A stretch of 64,000 bases of DNA from a virus. Numbering within the stretch: the first letter of the stretch is position 1; each line of letters begins with the position of its first letter. Shown one piece after another: positions 14,907 through 23,592 of this stretch. The notes beneath the pieces were generated by a model. It did not search any database, was not told the origin of the DNA, and was given only the letters and a program-made list of their open reading frames with translations. The position numbers and the translations under genes are program-made. The stretch lies in IMG/VR virus record IMGVR_UViG_3300028569_002417, positions 62,001 to 126,000 of that record; one strand, given 5' to 3'.

Positions 14907-15094
14907 CAATTTGGGAGCAATTGGCGGAAGAAATATTTTTCTTCCAATATCATATGCACTTGGATATGTCAGGTTCCATGAGCCTTCCAATCAATCTCAG
15001 AAAATGGATGATCGAAAGATTTATTCAGCAAAAAGAGAATGAAAATAAGTCCATGGAAGCACAGCAGAAGAAGGCTAGTCAAAGATCGAGGTAA
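14867..15094 (+). CDS. Frameshift extension or gp51-like small protein
   Basis: This frame overlaps the end of the gp26-like gene and codes ITIWEQLAEEIFFFQYHMHL followed by MSLPINLRKWMIERFIQQKE. The helical, Trp-rich block looks like a real domain, and the pattern LP...RKW...R is typical of C-terminal parts of tail-assembly chaperones. It lacks a good start: the first in-frame options after the gp26 stop are TTG at 14921 (GGGAG only 3 bases away) and ATG at 14954 (no ribosome site), and both would cut the domain. A -1 shift at 14867 gives a fusion of about 434 residues. Alternatively it is a free gp51-like protein. The tail is Lys/Gln/Ser-rich. Confidence 0.6.
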   Translation, partial: FLPSTQEGQDPSITIWEQLAEEIFFFQYHMHLDMSGSMSLPINLRKWMIERFIQQKENENKSMEAQQKKASQRSR

Positions 15095-15097
15095 AGA

Positions 15098-15838
15098 ATG
15101 GTAAAAGAACGCTACCAGAAGCCTGTTTGTGGAGACACAGTCAATCTGCGTCTTTTCACATACAACGCTAATAGTTTGACAAATGTTGGAACAATAAATG
15201 AAGTTAAAATTTATGTCATCGATGATGCTCTTAAAGACGCATCAAATCCTGAAGGATTACGTTTAGTTCAAACAGTTTCTGGTTCTTCTGTTGAATTGGC
15301 TAAAACAGGAGAATATATTTTATCTATTTACCTTGATCCAGAAATTTATGGAATTGGTACATATTATGACTTTTGGAACGTCACATTTGAATCAGGAGAA
15401 TGTCCCAACACGGAAGTAAGAAATACATTTCAAATTGCTTCAGATCTTTGGTTTACAAGTTCCAGTCCAATAATATATGACTTTAACTTTCAATTCAGGC
15501 CAAATCGAATTAGAAAGGGATCTAAGCGTTATGTTCTTATTAAAGTGACTCCTAATGTTCCTCAAGGTGCTGATCTTGTATCTTATTATGATAATCTTGC
15601 CATAGTCTCCGACATAAGAGTATCTATGGAGATATCCTGCGGTGAATGTGTACCCGCAGAGACTGATCTCCGACTCGTCGTTGATCGGCACCTTGTGGAA
15701 TATAGGCAAGATAGCTACGCTTATTGGTTTTTAGACACAACTCAATTGGATGAAGGAATTTACAACATCTGGTTTGAAACAGTTGCTGGCGAAAACACCT
15801 ATATTTCTGAAAAATACGCTCTTCAGATTTACTCCTAA
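15098..15838 (+). CDS. Beta-rich virion-like protein
   Basis: This 246-residue protein starts MVKERYQKPVCGDTVNLRLF, 3 bases after the frameshift frame ends. It is nearly all predicted beta, with features of two Ig-like domains: residues ~1-115 (TGEYILSIYLDPEIYG, YYDFWNVTFESGE) and ~120-246 (KRYVLIKVTPNVPQG, ISCGECVPAETDLRLVVD, WFETVAGENTYISEKYALQI). It has no export signal. The position behind the hub gene suggests a baseplate or tail component. Family not recognised. Confidence 0.55.
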   Translation: MVKERYQKPVCGDTVNLRLFTYNANSLTNVGTINEVKIYVIDDALKDASNPEGLRLVQTVSGSSVELAKTGEYILSIYLDPEIYGIGTYYDFWNVTFESGECPNTEVRNTFQIASDLWFTSSSPIIYDFNFQFRPNRIRKGSKRYVLIKVTPNVPQGADLVSYYDNLAIVSDIRVSMEISCGECVPAETDLRLVVDRHLVEYRQDSYAYWFLDTTQLDEGIYNIWFETVAGENTYISEKYALQIYS

Positions 15839-15890
15839 TCATTTTTCCCATATCATCCTTGGCTGAGGGCAACCTAAACAAGGATTAGAC

Positions 15891-17531
15891 ATGAGCGTTT
15901 CATCAGCCAAGATTGATTTTTGGATCAACAACAACTACAACATCATGTTTGTTGGTCGTCACGGTGTTGGCAAAACAGCAATTATCAAAGAAGCATTTGA
16001 TCGACACCAACTTAAATGGCGTTATTTCTCTGCATCAACTATGGACCCATGGGTCGATTTCATTGGTGTTCCCCGTGAAAAGACAGAAGATGTCATGCCA
16101 GAGAGCTTCTTGACCATCCGTGAATTAGCCAAAATTAATCAGCAAATTGCAATTTCTTATGTGATGCAAAACTGGAAACTTGACGCTGATTCAGCAAATG
16201 AAGTTGTTCAACACGCATCTAAACCTGCTAGCACAACATATCTTGAATTGATTAGACCATTCAGCTTTGCCACAGGAGAAGTGGAAGCTTTATTTTTCGA
16301 TGAGTTCAACAGAAGCCCCAAAAAGATTAGAAACGCTGTAATGGAATTGATTCAATTCGGCAGCGTAAATGGTCACAAGTTTCCCAACCTTCGTTTCGTT
16401 TGGTGTGCAATTAATCCAGATGACGACGAACTACTGAAATATGATGTAGAAGTTTGTGATCCTGCACACCTTGATCGCTTTCATTGCTCCATTCCTATCC
16501 CCTATAAACCCAACGCAGAGTGGTTCCGTGAGAAATATGGTCAGAGATTTGCTGACTCAGCAATTCAGTGGTGGGATGATCTTAACGAAGAAGTGAAAAA
16601 CACTGTAAGTCCCAGAAGGCTTCAATACGCACTTGATATGTTTTCCAAAAAAGGTGACATTCGTGATGTATTGCCCACTGCCAGTAATGTAGGCAAGCTT
16701 ATTACATCTCTTAAAAACGGACCAATCACCGAACAAATTGAAGAACTAGTCAAAAACAAAGATCAAAGTGCTGCCTCTAAGTTTCTTGAAAATGAAAATA
16801 ATTTTTCAGCATCAATTAAGTTTATTGTGCAATCAGCAACTCTTCTTGAATATTTTGTTCCCTTGATGCCTCAAGAAAAGATTGCAAGTCTCATGGCAAC
16901 AGACGATAAAATATGCAATCATATTATCAAAAATATTGATAAAATTCCATCTTTTCATAAGATAAGCAAGCAAGTTATGAATGCCAATTTTGATGCTAGC
17001 TTAGTGAAAAAGATTCGTAGAGCTTTGACTGAAGATGAGAACTTAGCCAAAGCTTTTGCACAAGACGTTCTTGTAGTTCCAAAAAAATCTATCGCTCCTC
17101 ATTTCAACAAGCGTAAGATTAATTGGGACGCAGAGCTAATTCAATTGAATTCTATGGCTATCGATAGCGGCCCTCAAAGAATTGCCATTTACGAAAAAAT
17201 TGTAAAATCTATTCCAGAAAAAATAACAGCAGAAGAATCTTTGGCTACACTAAAACTTCTGAACGAAATATTTGGCAATACAGATAATGCTTCTGCAAAC
17301 AATCAAAAAGATAAATGGCTTTTTACATCAATCATGCTTGACCCAAGCTTTGATAAGCTTTTTGGAATCATTAATCATTGTCTCATTCAAATTCACAAAG
17401 AGAAGAATCTGACACTTACTGAAATTATGAATAATTACGATATGAAATCTTATGAAATTTTCAAAAAAATTGTTCAAACTGACATGAATTGGAAGATTCC
17501 TTCTGATGACTTTTCAGGAATTGCCAAATGA
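15891..17531 (+). CDS. MoxR-type AAA+ ATPase
   Basis: This 546-residue protein is preceded by AAGGATTAG. Walker A is GRHGVGKT (residues 22-29) and Walker B is ALFFDEFNRS (133-142). Sensor 1 is the Asn in WCAINPDDDE (171-180), and LDRFH further on carries an arginine typical of this group. This is the MoxR/RavA-like subgroup, chaperone ATPases that work with VWA-domain partners. The last ~250 residues are helical and unassigned. It overlaps the next gene at ATGA, and that gene encodes a VWA protein, so the pair is a functional unit. The phage role is unknown: remodelling of a host or virion complex is an inference. Confidence 0.85.
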   Translation: MSVSSAKIDFWINNNYNIMFVGRHGVGKTAIIKEAFDRHQLKWRYFSASTMDPWVDFIGVPREKTEDVMPESFLTIRELAKINQQIAISYVMQNWKLDADSANEVVQHASKPASTTYLELIRPFSFATGEVEALFFDEFNRSPKKIRNAVMELIQFGSVNGHKFPNLRFVWCAINPDDDELLKYDVEVCDPAHLDRFHCSIPIPYKPNAEWFREKYGQRFADSAIQWWDDLNEEVKNTVSPRRLQYALDMFSKKGDIRDVLPTASNVGKLITSLKNGPITEQIEELVKNKDQSAASKFLENENNFSASIKFIVQSATLLEYFVPLMPQEKIASLMATDDKICNHIIKNIDKIPSFHKISKQVMNANFDASLVKKIRRALTEDENLAKAFAQDVLVVPKKSIAPHFNKRKINWDAELIQLNSMAIDSGPQRIAIYEKIVKSIPEKITAEESLATLKLLNEIFGNTDNASANNQKDKWLFTSIMLDPSFDKLFGIINHCLIQIHKEKNLTLTEIMNNYDMKSYEIFKKIVQTDMNWKIPSDDFSGIAK

Positions 17532-18850
17532 TTTCCTCGAAATATAAAATTGGAAATGAAGAGTGGCTTGAAATATCAAACTCTCTTGAGCCACACCATG
17601 CCGTCTTTTATAAAGTCTGGCAAATGGGTCGTCCTGTATTTGACGAATCAATTGACACTGCATGTGTTCAATTTGATCAAGAAGGGAAATTTATTCTCTT
17701 TAGGTTTAATCCAAAGTTTTGGAGCAGCCTAGATTTATACAATAAGCTTTTCGTTATATGTCACGAGGCTCTTCATATTGTTTTGAATCATGGCATTAGA
17801 GCAAAGGAAGCAGACTGCAATAGGCAAGCCACCAATGTTGCTATGGACATTGTGGTAAACCATACACTAACGAAAAATTTTGGTTTCTCTCGTGATAAAA
17901 TAACTGGCTCAGAAGATTATTGTTGGGTCGATACTGTTTTCAAAGATCGCAATCCTATGCCATCAAGCAACGAAATGTTTGAATTCTATTATAATCTTTT
18001 TGAAAAAGTCTATGGTCACGGTGGAATGGGAGATGGTGAAGGAGGAGGGCCTCAAACTGTTGATGATCATGAATCACTTGGATCTCAATCCGTTAATTGG
18101 GACAAAGTAATTGACCAGTTAAATGAAGGTCTTTCAGACGAAGAAAAGGAAGGACTTAAATCAACAATTAGCAAGCATTTTCAGAAAAAGAAACCACAAG
18201 ATGGCCAATCTAAAGAATCAGATAAAAATACACCAGCAGGTTCAGGTTCTGGAGGAATTTGGGTTTTTGCCGACTCTAAAAAAGCAAAGAAGCTTAAGAA
18301 ATGGGAAACTATCATTAAGCGTTGGGCCTTAAAGTTCTTCAAAGATGAGAACAAAGAATTTGAACAATGGGCAAGAATAAACAGACGCATGACCATGCTT
18401 CCAAGAAATATGATCATACCATCAGAAATGGAAATAGATGATCGCACTTACGATGAACATAAAATCAATGTTTGGTTCTTTTTAGATACATCAGGATCAT
18501 GCTGGAATCTAAAAGATAGGTTTTTTGCTGCTGCTGAATCTTTACCAGAAACAAGATTCAATGTAAGACTATTTTGCTTTGATACCAATGTGCAAGAAAC
18601 CAACTTAAAAGAAAGAAAGATATATGGAGGTGGAGGCACTTCTTTCAGCATCATTGAACAATATATTCAAAGAACTATGCAAAATGAAGATATTAAATAT
18701 CCTAACTCTGTTTGGATTTTAACAGATGGTTATGGAAATCAAGTGAAACCATTACATCCTGAAAAATGGCATTGGTTTTTAACAGAAGGTGGAGTTAAGA
18801 ATTACATTGATGAAAAATCAAATGTCTTTAGTCTTAAAGATTTTGAATAA
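17528..18850 (+). CDS. VWA protein with metallopeptidase-like N-domain
   Basis: This 440-residue protein is coupled to the MoxR gene by a 4-base overlap. Its N-domain has CHEALHIVLNHG (residues 78-89), a zinc HExxH motif with a following NH, as in the metallopeptidase-like domain often fused to VWA-like domains in MoxR partners. A Gly/Ser-rich linker lies around 165-250. The C-terminal VWA domain has NVWFFLDTSGSC with the MIDAS DxSxS at residues 320-324, GGGGTSFSIIEQ (~358-369) and SVWILTDGYG (~390-399). It probably binds targets through a metal ion while MoxR supplies energy. Whether the HExxH is active cannot be told. Confidence 0.82.
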   Translation: MISSKYKIGNEEWLEISNSLEPHHAVFYKVWQMGRPVFDESIDTACVQFDQEGKFILFRFNPKFWSSLDLYNKLFVICHEALHIVLNHGIRAKEADCNRQATNVAMDIVVNHTLTKNFGFSRDKITGSEDYCWVDTVFKDRNPMPSSNEMFEFYYNLFEKVYGHGGMGDGEGGGPQTVDDHESLGSQSVNWDKVIDQLNEGLSDEEKEGLKSTISKHFQKKKPQDGQSKESDKNTPAGSGSGGIWVFADSKKAKKLKKWETIIKRWALKFFKDENKEFEQWARINRRMTMLPRNMIIPSEMEIDDRTYDEHKINVWFFLDTSGSCWNLKDRFFAAAESLPETRFNVRLFCFDTNVQETNLKERKIYGGGGTSFSIIEQYIQRTMQNEDIKYPNSVWILTDGYGNQVKPLHPEKWHWFLTEGGVKNYIDEKSNVFSLKDFE

Positions 18851-18855
18851 TTGAC

Positions 18856-19428
18856 TTAATTATTTTCGTCTAATTTCAATTGTTCTTTATCAATGAAAAA
18901 TGAATCATCAAGTTTAAGAAGTTGTTCAAGCGCAACTGCTGTCCACTCACGATACTTCATTGAATAATTGAATTGATTCCCTGCTAGTTCTTCTGTTAAT
19001 ACAAATGCCAACCAAGGCTTTCTTGTCTTTTTCCAACACATCATAGGCTTACGACCACAACGCTCACCATCACTTGTTGCTTGCTTCAAAAAATTATCTA
19101 ATTCACTATTGCCATTTATAAAAACAGAACTCATGTCGATGCTATCGTATCCGCCTTTGGATTCAATGACAAACTTGAATCCTTTCATGACTACGATATC
19201 ACCAGAGAAAACCTCTCTTGCGTGAGCAGGAAGAACAGCTTGACTCCATCTTGCCCCTGATCCAACAGTTCTGCTAAAAGGTTGACCAAATCGTTCAGTT
19301 AAAATCTTAGTCAAGTCTAGCTCTGTACGACTTCCTTTTTTCTTACCATTTACTTTTTTCTTTTTTTTATTTGCAAGAAGGCTATCGTCTTGAACAAAAT
19401 CATCATATTCTTCAAAGTCATGTTTCAT
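18856..19428 (-). CDS. PD-(D/E)XK nuclease, resolvase-like
   Basis: This 190-residue protein has a basic N-terminal tract (residues ~21-32). The core motif set is E36 in GSRTELDLTKIL, VGSGAR (~55-60), D77 in FSGDIVV and ESK at 89-91 in FVIESKGG. That is the PD-(D/E)XK fold with a Holliday-junction resolvase or RecU/Hjc-like order. Such enzymes cut branched DNA before packaging. T4 uses the unrelated gp49 for this. It is the last gene of the reverse operon downstream of the amidotransferase and converges on the VWA gene with 5 bases between. Confidence 0.72.
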   Translation of the reverse strand: MKHDFEEYDDFVQDDSLLANKKKKKVNGKKKGSRTELDLTKILTERFGQPFSRTVGSGARWSQAVLPAHAREVFSGDIVVMKGFKFVIESKGGYDSIDMSSVFINGNSELDNFLKQATSDGERCGRKPMMCWKKTRKPWLAFVLTEELAGNQFNYSMKYREWTAVALEQLLKLDDSFFIDKEQLKLDENN

Positions 19429-19444
19429 AATTTAATTGAGTAGA

Positions 19445-20575
19445 TCATCGATTTATAATCACGCTCATCTCCTCTAATTCTTTTCTTTTACATTCTAAGT
19501 CTGCTAAAAGTTCTTCAAATTCAGTTTTGCTTATAGAATTTTCTTGTGCTAACTGCTCACAATATTGTCTGATATTATTTACAACATCAATAATTTGATC
19601 GCATTTTTTATCAAGTACATCAAGGCGTAAATTATTTGATTTAGGGATTTCTGGCATGATAATCTCATCTTGTTCGTCGAGATCAGTAATGAAGTCGCAA
19701 ATTGGTTCACCTTCTTTTATTTCAAATCTTTTACCGTCAAATTCCCAAGGAGAAGAATCTCCCTTTTGCACATTAAATTTCATGGCAGATTGAGCGTGAG
19801 ATTGTTGTTGATCAATTCTAAAACACCAAATTTGGTTCTCAGGAAATTCAATGATTTTTTGTGATTTCGATAAGCCCTTAAGAGTGCCGCATTCTTTTAT
19901 TGATTCTTCCCATATTGAAGGATCTGATATAAAAAATATTTGGCCCAAGCATTCTCTTGTGTCTATTATCCATAAAGGACGAAAAGAATTTCTAAAAAGC
20001 CAAAGCCAACGCTCTCCATTTGCTCCTCTTTTGCCAACAGCAACAGCCATATGCCCTTCATTGATCAGGCCATAGACATCCTTGATTCCCGAAAGAATTT
20101 CTGATGGTATACTTGGCTCATTGAATTCTTTTTCTTCTGCATTTTCAATGATTCTTAAAATTATCTCTGAGTCACAATTCGATTTAACAGCGTATTTTTT
20201 AACTAGTTCGTTGTATTCGCAATCATCAACACGACCATTATGAATCAGACCTATGGATTTATCATTGCTAACAAATGGATGATTGTTTGAATTATAAATT
20301 GGCTCTCCAACTCCTTTGGAAGCACCTCTAGCATGACAAAGAAGCATGTCTAAATTAAAATTTGAAAGATTTTTCCATATGTTTTTACGCACAAAATCTT
20401 TTGATCTTGTTGGCTCTTTATGAAAGTGGATCGCTCCTTCTATTCCTTTTTCAGTTCCATAGAATCCGCTAGCATCGATTCCTCTTGATTCACTTTTTTC
20501 AAAAAGTTTAGATATGATGTGGAATGTTACTAATGGCTTCTTGGACTCACCAATAAAACCTGCAAGACCGCAAAT
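19445..20575 (-). CDS. Class II glutamine amidotransferase, apparent ATT start
   Basis: This is 376 residues if started on ATT at 20575-20573, so that the chain opens (M)CGLAGFIGE. Class II amidotransferases need Cys at position 2 as N-terminal nucleophile, so the start must be here; the in-frame codons before it are CTT and a TGA stop. AAGAGGTG sits 6 bases upstream. Further family motifs are RGIDASGFYG (31-40), CHARGASKG with HxR (~80), LIHNGRVDD (~109-117) and CDSEIIL (~131-137). These make the GlmS/PurF-type glutaminase half. The C-terminus is an acidic linker and coiled coil (~320-376) instead of a synthase domain. It would release ammonia from glutamine for an unknown partner. Confidence 0.82.
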   Translation of the reverse strand: MCGLAGFIGESKKPLVTFHIISKLFEKSESRGIDASGFYGTEKGIEGAIHFHKEPTRSKDFVRKNIWKNLSNFNLDMLLCHARGASKGVGEPIYNSNNHPFVSNDKSIGLIHNGRVDDCEYNELVKKYAVKSNCDSEIILRIIENAEEKEFNEPSIPSEILSGIKDVYGLINEGHMAVAVGKRGANGERWLWLFRNSFRPLWIIDTRECLGQIFFISDPSIWEESIKECGTLKGLSKSQKIIEFPENQIWCFRIDQQQSHAQSAMKFNVQKGDSSPWEFDGKRFEIKEGEPICDFITDLDEQDEIIMPEIPKSNNLRLDVLDKKCDQIIDVVNNIRQYCEQLAQENSISKTEFEELLADLECKRKELEEMSVIINR

Positions 20576-20589
20576 AAGTCACCTCTTTT

Positions 20590-21177
20590 TTACATCGCAT
20601 CTAATTGGCCTGTGCTTCCACCAAGCGGAGGTGCTGCCATGTCTTGACCTGTTCCTCCTACTGGAGGAGTTCCATCAGGAGCGGCATCCATTGTTTCAGG
20701 AGCAGGAGGAGCGCCTGCTGCCGCTGGAGGAGGAGCAGGCGCAGCAGCTGGTGGCTGTGCTGGTACATTCTCAGTTGGCGATGTTGCTTTTGTTCCTTGA
20801 TTTTGATTTTTAGGACTTTCAGTTGGAGTTAGTTTGTTGATTGGAACACCCATATCGCCAACTAATTTTTCCAACAAACCAGCTGCTCCAGAAATAGCAT
20901 TTGGCAAGTCACTTTTCTCATCAATCGATTTCATTAAGGCCACACCAGCCTTTTGCAAAATAAGCAAATTAGGCTGTTCATCTTTTGGCCAACTACTATG
21001 CAAAACACGACGAATCAAAACAACAATACGCATGGCGTATTGAGTCAGATCTCTTGTTCCCATATTAGGAGCATCTTCCCGCAATTCTTGAAGTGCCGAA
21101 AGAATATCACCAACTTTTTGTGCCAAATAGACACTTGCTTCATTCAAAAGGAATGATTTGAATCCAAATTTCATCAT
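20590..21177 (-). CDS. Putative internal head protein with targeting-like N-terminus
   Basis: This 195-residue protein starts MMKFGFKSFLLNEAS; the ATGATGA overlaps the pyrG stop, so it is co-translated with CTP synthase. The N-terminus fits the F-x(4)-F...L-N-E pattern of the head-targeting group. A helical domain (~15-105) is followed by a Pro/Ala/Gly-rich tail (~110-195) with APAPPPAAAGAPPAPE. Similar low-complexity tails occur in the related proteins at 4211 and 30261. A role inside the prohead is inferred. Confidence 0.55.
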   Translation of the reverse strand: MMKFGFKSFLLNEASVYLAQKVGDILSALQELREDAPNMGTRDLTQYAMRIVVLIRRVLHSSWPKDEQPNLLILQKAGVALMKSIDEKSDLPNAISGAAGLLEKLVGDMGVPINKLTPTESPKNQNQGTKATSPTENVPAQPPAAAPAPPPAAAGAPPAPETMDAAPDGTPPVGGTGQDMAAPPLGGSTGQLDAM

Positions 21178-22814
21178 GCTTTATCTATAGTTTGAACAAC
21201 ACTTTTATTTTTAACAGCAGCCGCTATTAATCCCTTAAAAAGAGGCGAAGCTGACAACAAACGAGACTTAAATTCAGGATGCGCTTGAGTACCAATAAAA
21301 TAAGGATGAATTGATTTATCCATCTCCATGATTTCTACCAGCCCCGATCCTGTACTTGCTCCAGAAATATGAAATCCTTTTTTTGAATACTGATCAGTAA
21401 ATTCATGATTTACTTCATATCTGTGCCTATGACGCTCATTAATTATTTTATTTCCATATAATTCTAAAGCTAAACTTTCTTTCTTTAATTCGCACTCATA
21501 AGCTCCAAGTCTCATATTGGCTGACTTCTTCTCTAATTTTTCCTGACCCTCAACAAAATGAACAACAGGATATTTGGTTTCTTTGTTAAACTCTAAACTG
21601 TTGGCATCTTCCATTAAACAAACATGTCTCGCAAATTCAATAACTGCCATTTGCAAACCCAAACAAATCCCCAAGAAAGGAATTTTTCTTTCTCGAACAT
21701 ATTGTATGGCTTTAATTTTTCCTTCTGTACCACGGTTATCAAAGCCACCCGGAACAACTATCCCATCCAATCCTTCAAAATACTTATGAAGACCACGACT
21801 GTCTTTGTATTTTTCTAATTCTTCTGCCTTAATCCAACGAATATTTACCTTTACATCATTCGCTACACCAGCATGTATCAAAGCTTCTTTGAGACTCATG
21901 TAAGCTTCATCGCAATTATCATATTTGCCAAATACGCCAATTTCAATTGCCTTTTCATGATTACCAACATATTTTTCAACAACATCACGATACTTGTGAA
22001 TACGACAAGAGCTTCTATTAAGCCTAAATAAGTCAACAAACAAATCATCAATATGACGATTGTAAAATTCTAAAGGAACCTGATAGATGCTTGAAACATC
22101 AGGTGCCTCAAAAATACATTCTCTTTTTACATTTGTTTGCTGACTTATTTTAGTCAAAATCTTTTCTGGCACTTGTCTATCAACACGACAAAAAATTGCA
22201 TCTGGCTGCAATCCATGACGCTGTAATTCCTTAACAGCATTCTGCAATGGCTTACTCTTGAATTCTTTAATGGTATTGACCCAAAGAATGGGAGCGACCA
22301 TGACAACTAAAACATCATCTTTAAGCTTTTGCTTAAATTGACGCATAGCCTCAAAAAAAGCATAACTTTCACTGTCTCCAACAGTTCCACCAATTTCTGC
22401 AATCACTACATCTTTGTCTTTGCCAAGATCAAGAAGTCTTTCATGAACCTTATCTGTGATGTGTGGGCTAAGTTGAAGAGTTTGGCCTAAATACTTTCCT
22501 TCTTCTTGCTCTTCAACGAGTTCCTTGTAGAGTGTTCCAGAAGTACAAATGTTATTTTTGCTCATATTTATCCCGGCAATTCTTTCATAATGGCCGAGAT
22601 CGAGATCTGTTTCTGTCCCATCGTCACAAAGAAAGCATTCGCCATGCTCACGAGGAGCTAAAACACCAGCATTTGTATTCAAATATGGATCAAATTTAAT
22701 TAAATTAATTCTATGTCCACGAAATTTAAGCAAAAGGCCGATACTTGCAGCAGAAACCCCTTTTCCTGTACCACTAATTACTCCACCGACTACAATAATA
22801 TACTTGCAGGACAT
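21174..22814 (-). CDS. pyrG: CTP synthase
   Basis: This 546-residue protein has the full length of bacterial CTP synthase. The start at 22814 (MSCKYIIVVGG) has AGAGGTGA 5 bases before it. The synthetase domain shows GGVISGTGKGVSAASIG (~8-24), the KFDPYLN loop, the REHGECFLCDDG loop and EIGGTVGDSES. The class I glutaminase domain has the nucleophile loop PFLGICLGLQ and the His/Glu pair in AHPEFKSR. It makes CTP from UTP, ATP and glutamine. With the ribonucleotide reductase genes upstream it enlarges the pyrimidine pool for phage DNA. All main motifs are intact, so it should be active. Confidence 0.96.
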   Translation of the reverse strand: MSCKYIIVVGGVISGTGKGVSAASIGLLLKFRGHRINLIKFDPYLNTNAGVLAPREHGECFLCDDGTETDLDLGHYERIAGINMSKNNICTSGTLYKELVEEQEEGKYLGQTLQLSPHITDKVHERLLDLGKDKDVVIAEIGGTVGDSESYAFFEAMRQFKQKLKDDVLVVMVAPILWVNTIKEFKSKPLQNAVKELQRHGLQPDAIFCRVDRQVPEKILTKISQQTNVKRECIFEAPDVSSIYQVPLEFYNRHIDDLFVDLFRLNRSSCRIHKYRDVVEKYVGNHEKAIEIGVFGKYDNCDEAYMSLKEALIHAGVANDVKVNIRWIKAEELEKYKDSRGLHKYFEGLDGIVVPGGFDNRGTEGKIKAIQYVRERKIPFLGICLGLQMAVIEFARHVCLMEDANSLEFNKETKYPVVHFVEGQEKLEKKSANMRLGAYECELKKESLALELYGNKIINERHRHRYEVNHEFTDQYSKKGFHISGASTGSGLVEIMEMDKSIHPYFIGTQAHPEFKSRLLSASPLFKGLIAAAVKNKSVVQTIDKA

Positions 22815-22882
22815 TACAATCACCTCTGCCTCTAAAAGAGTAGAAACAGCCTAACAAAGACCAATAAAATTAACAAGTCTAA

Positions 22883-23515
22883 CTATTTCTTGGCGTAAAT
22901 CATGTAACAGCAAGTTTCTAAATGCAATTTCTCAAGAATACATTCATAACCTAATCTGGCAAATTTATCAACCATCCCAATGGCAAATTCACATTCTTTT
23001 GTTTTATCACAAAATAAACCACAAGTATGAACCTCTATCGCCCATTGCCTAACCATCTTAATGTTTTCATCAGACTCATTCAAAACAAACGCAAATTCAA
23101 ATCCTTCAATGTCTAATTTAAGGAAATCAATTTTTGATAATTTGAATTTTTCTATGATGTATTTTAGATCAATTGTTTCTATAAAGCCATTTTGACCAGT
23201 AACTTTTACATCTCTGTGGCAAACAAATGCATTTACAGGTGTAATTTTTTTATATTTTTTACAATTTTCTTTCAAATATTGATAAGTTTCCTTGTTTGAC
23301 TCAAATGAAATAATTTTTTTTGCCTTTTTTTCAAGAGCAAGCAAGGAGAATAATCCAATGCTGGCACCCAGATCTAAAACAACATCGCCTTCTTTTATTT
23401 CAAGTCCATGCCTGAAATATTCTTTATCTTCCCAAATTTCCCTATAATATTTTTCATAATTTAATTTTATATCATCGTTCCAATTTTGATTGATTTGAAA
23501 ATTTGAAAATTGCAT
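22883..23515 (-). CDS. FkbM-family methyltransferase
   Basis: This 210-residue protein has the SAM-binding loop VVLDLGASIGLFSLLAL (~44-60), the acidic end of beta-2 in ISFESN (~69-74), and the FkbM signature KIDFLKLDIEGFEF (~127-140). FkbM enzymes methylate oxygen atoms on sugars or small molecules. The ribosome site AAGGGAAATAG lies just after the nrd terminator, so it starts a new message or is reached by read-through. A second FkbM gene is at 34817. The substrate is unknown; with many glycosyltransferases here, a glycan is likely. Confidence 0.8.
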   Translation of the reverse strand: MQFSNFQINQNWNDDIKLNYEKYYREIWEDKEYFRHGLEIKEGDVVLDLGASIGLFSLLALEKKAKKIISFESNKETYQYLKENCKKYKKITPVNAFVCHRDVKVTGQNGFIETIDLKYIIEKFKLSKIDFLKLDIEGFEFAFVLNESDENIKMVRQWAIEVHTCGLFCDKTKECEFAIGMVDKFARLGYECILEKLHLETCCYMIYAKK

Positions 23516-23527
23516 AACTATTTCCCT

Positions 23528-23561
23528 TAAAAATATTTGCCGTCACTAAGACGGCAAATAT
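23528..23561 (-). terminator. Terminator after nrdA
   Basis: ATATTTGCCGTC and GACGGCAAATAT form a perfect 12-pair stem with a 5-base loop. On the reverse strand the stem is followed by TTTTAAGG. It ends the nrdB-nrdA transcript and lies right before the ribosome site of the FkbM gene. Confidence 0.78.
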
Positions 23562-23592
23562 GAATTGTTGATCTAAAACAATAACTTAAAAA

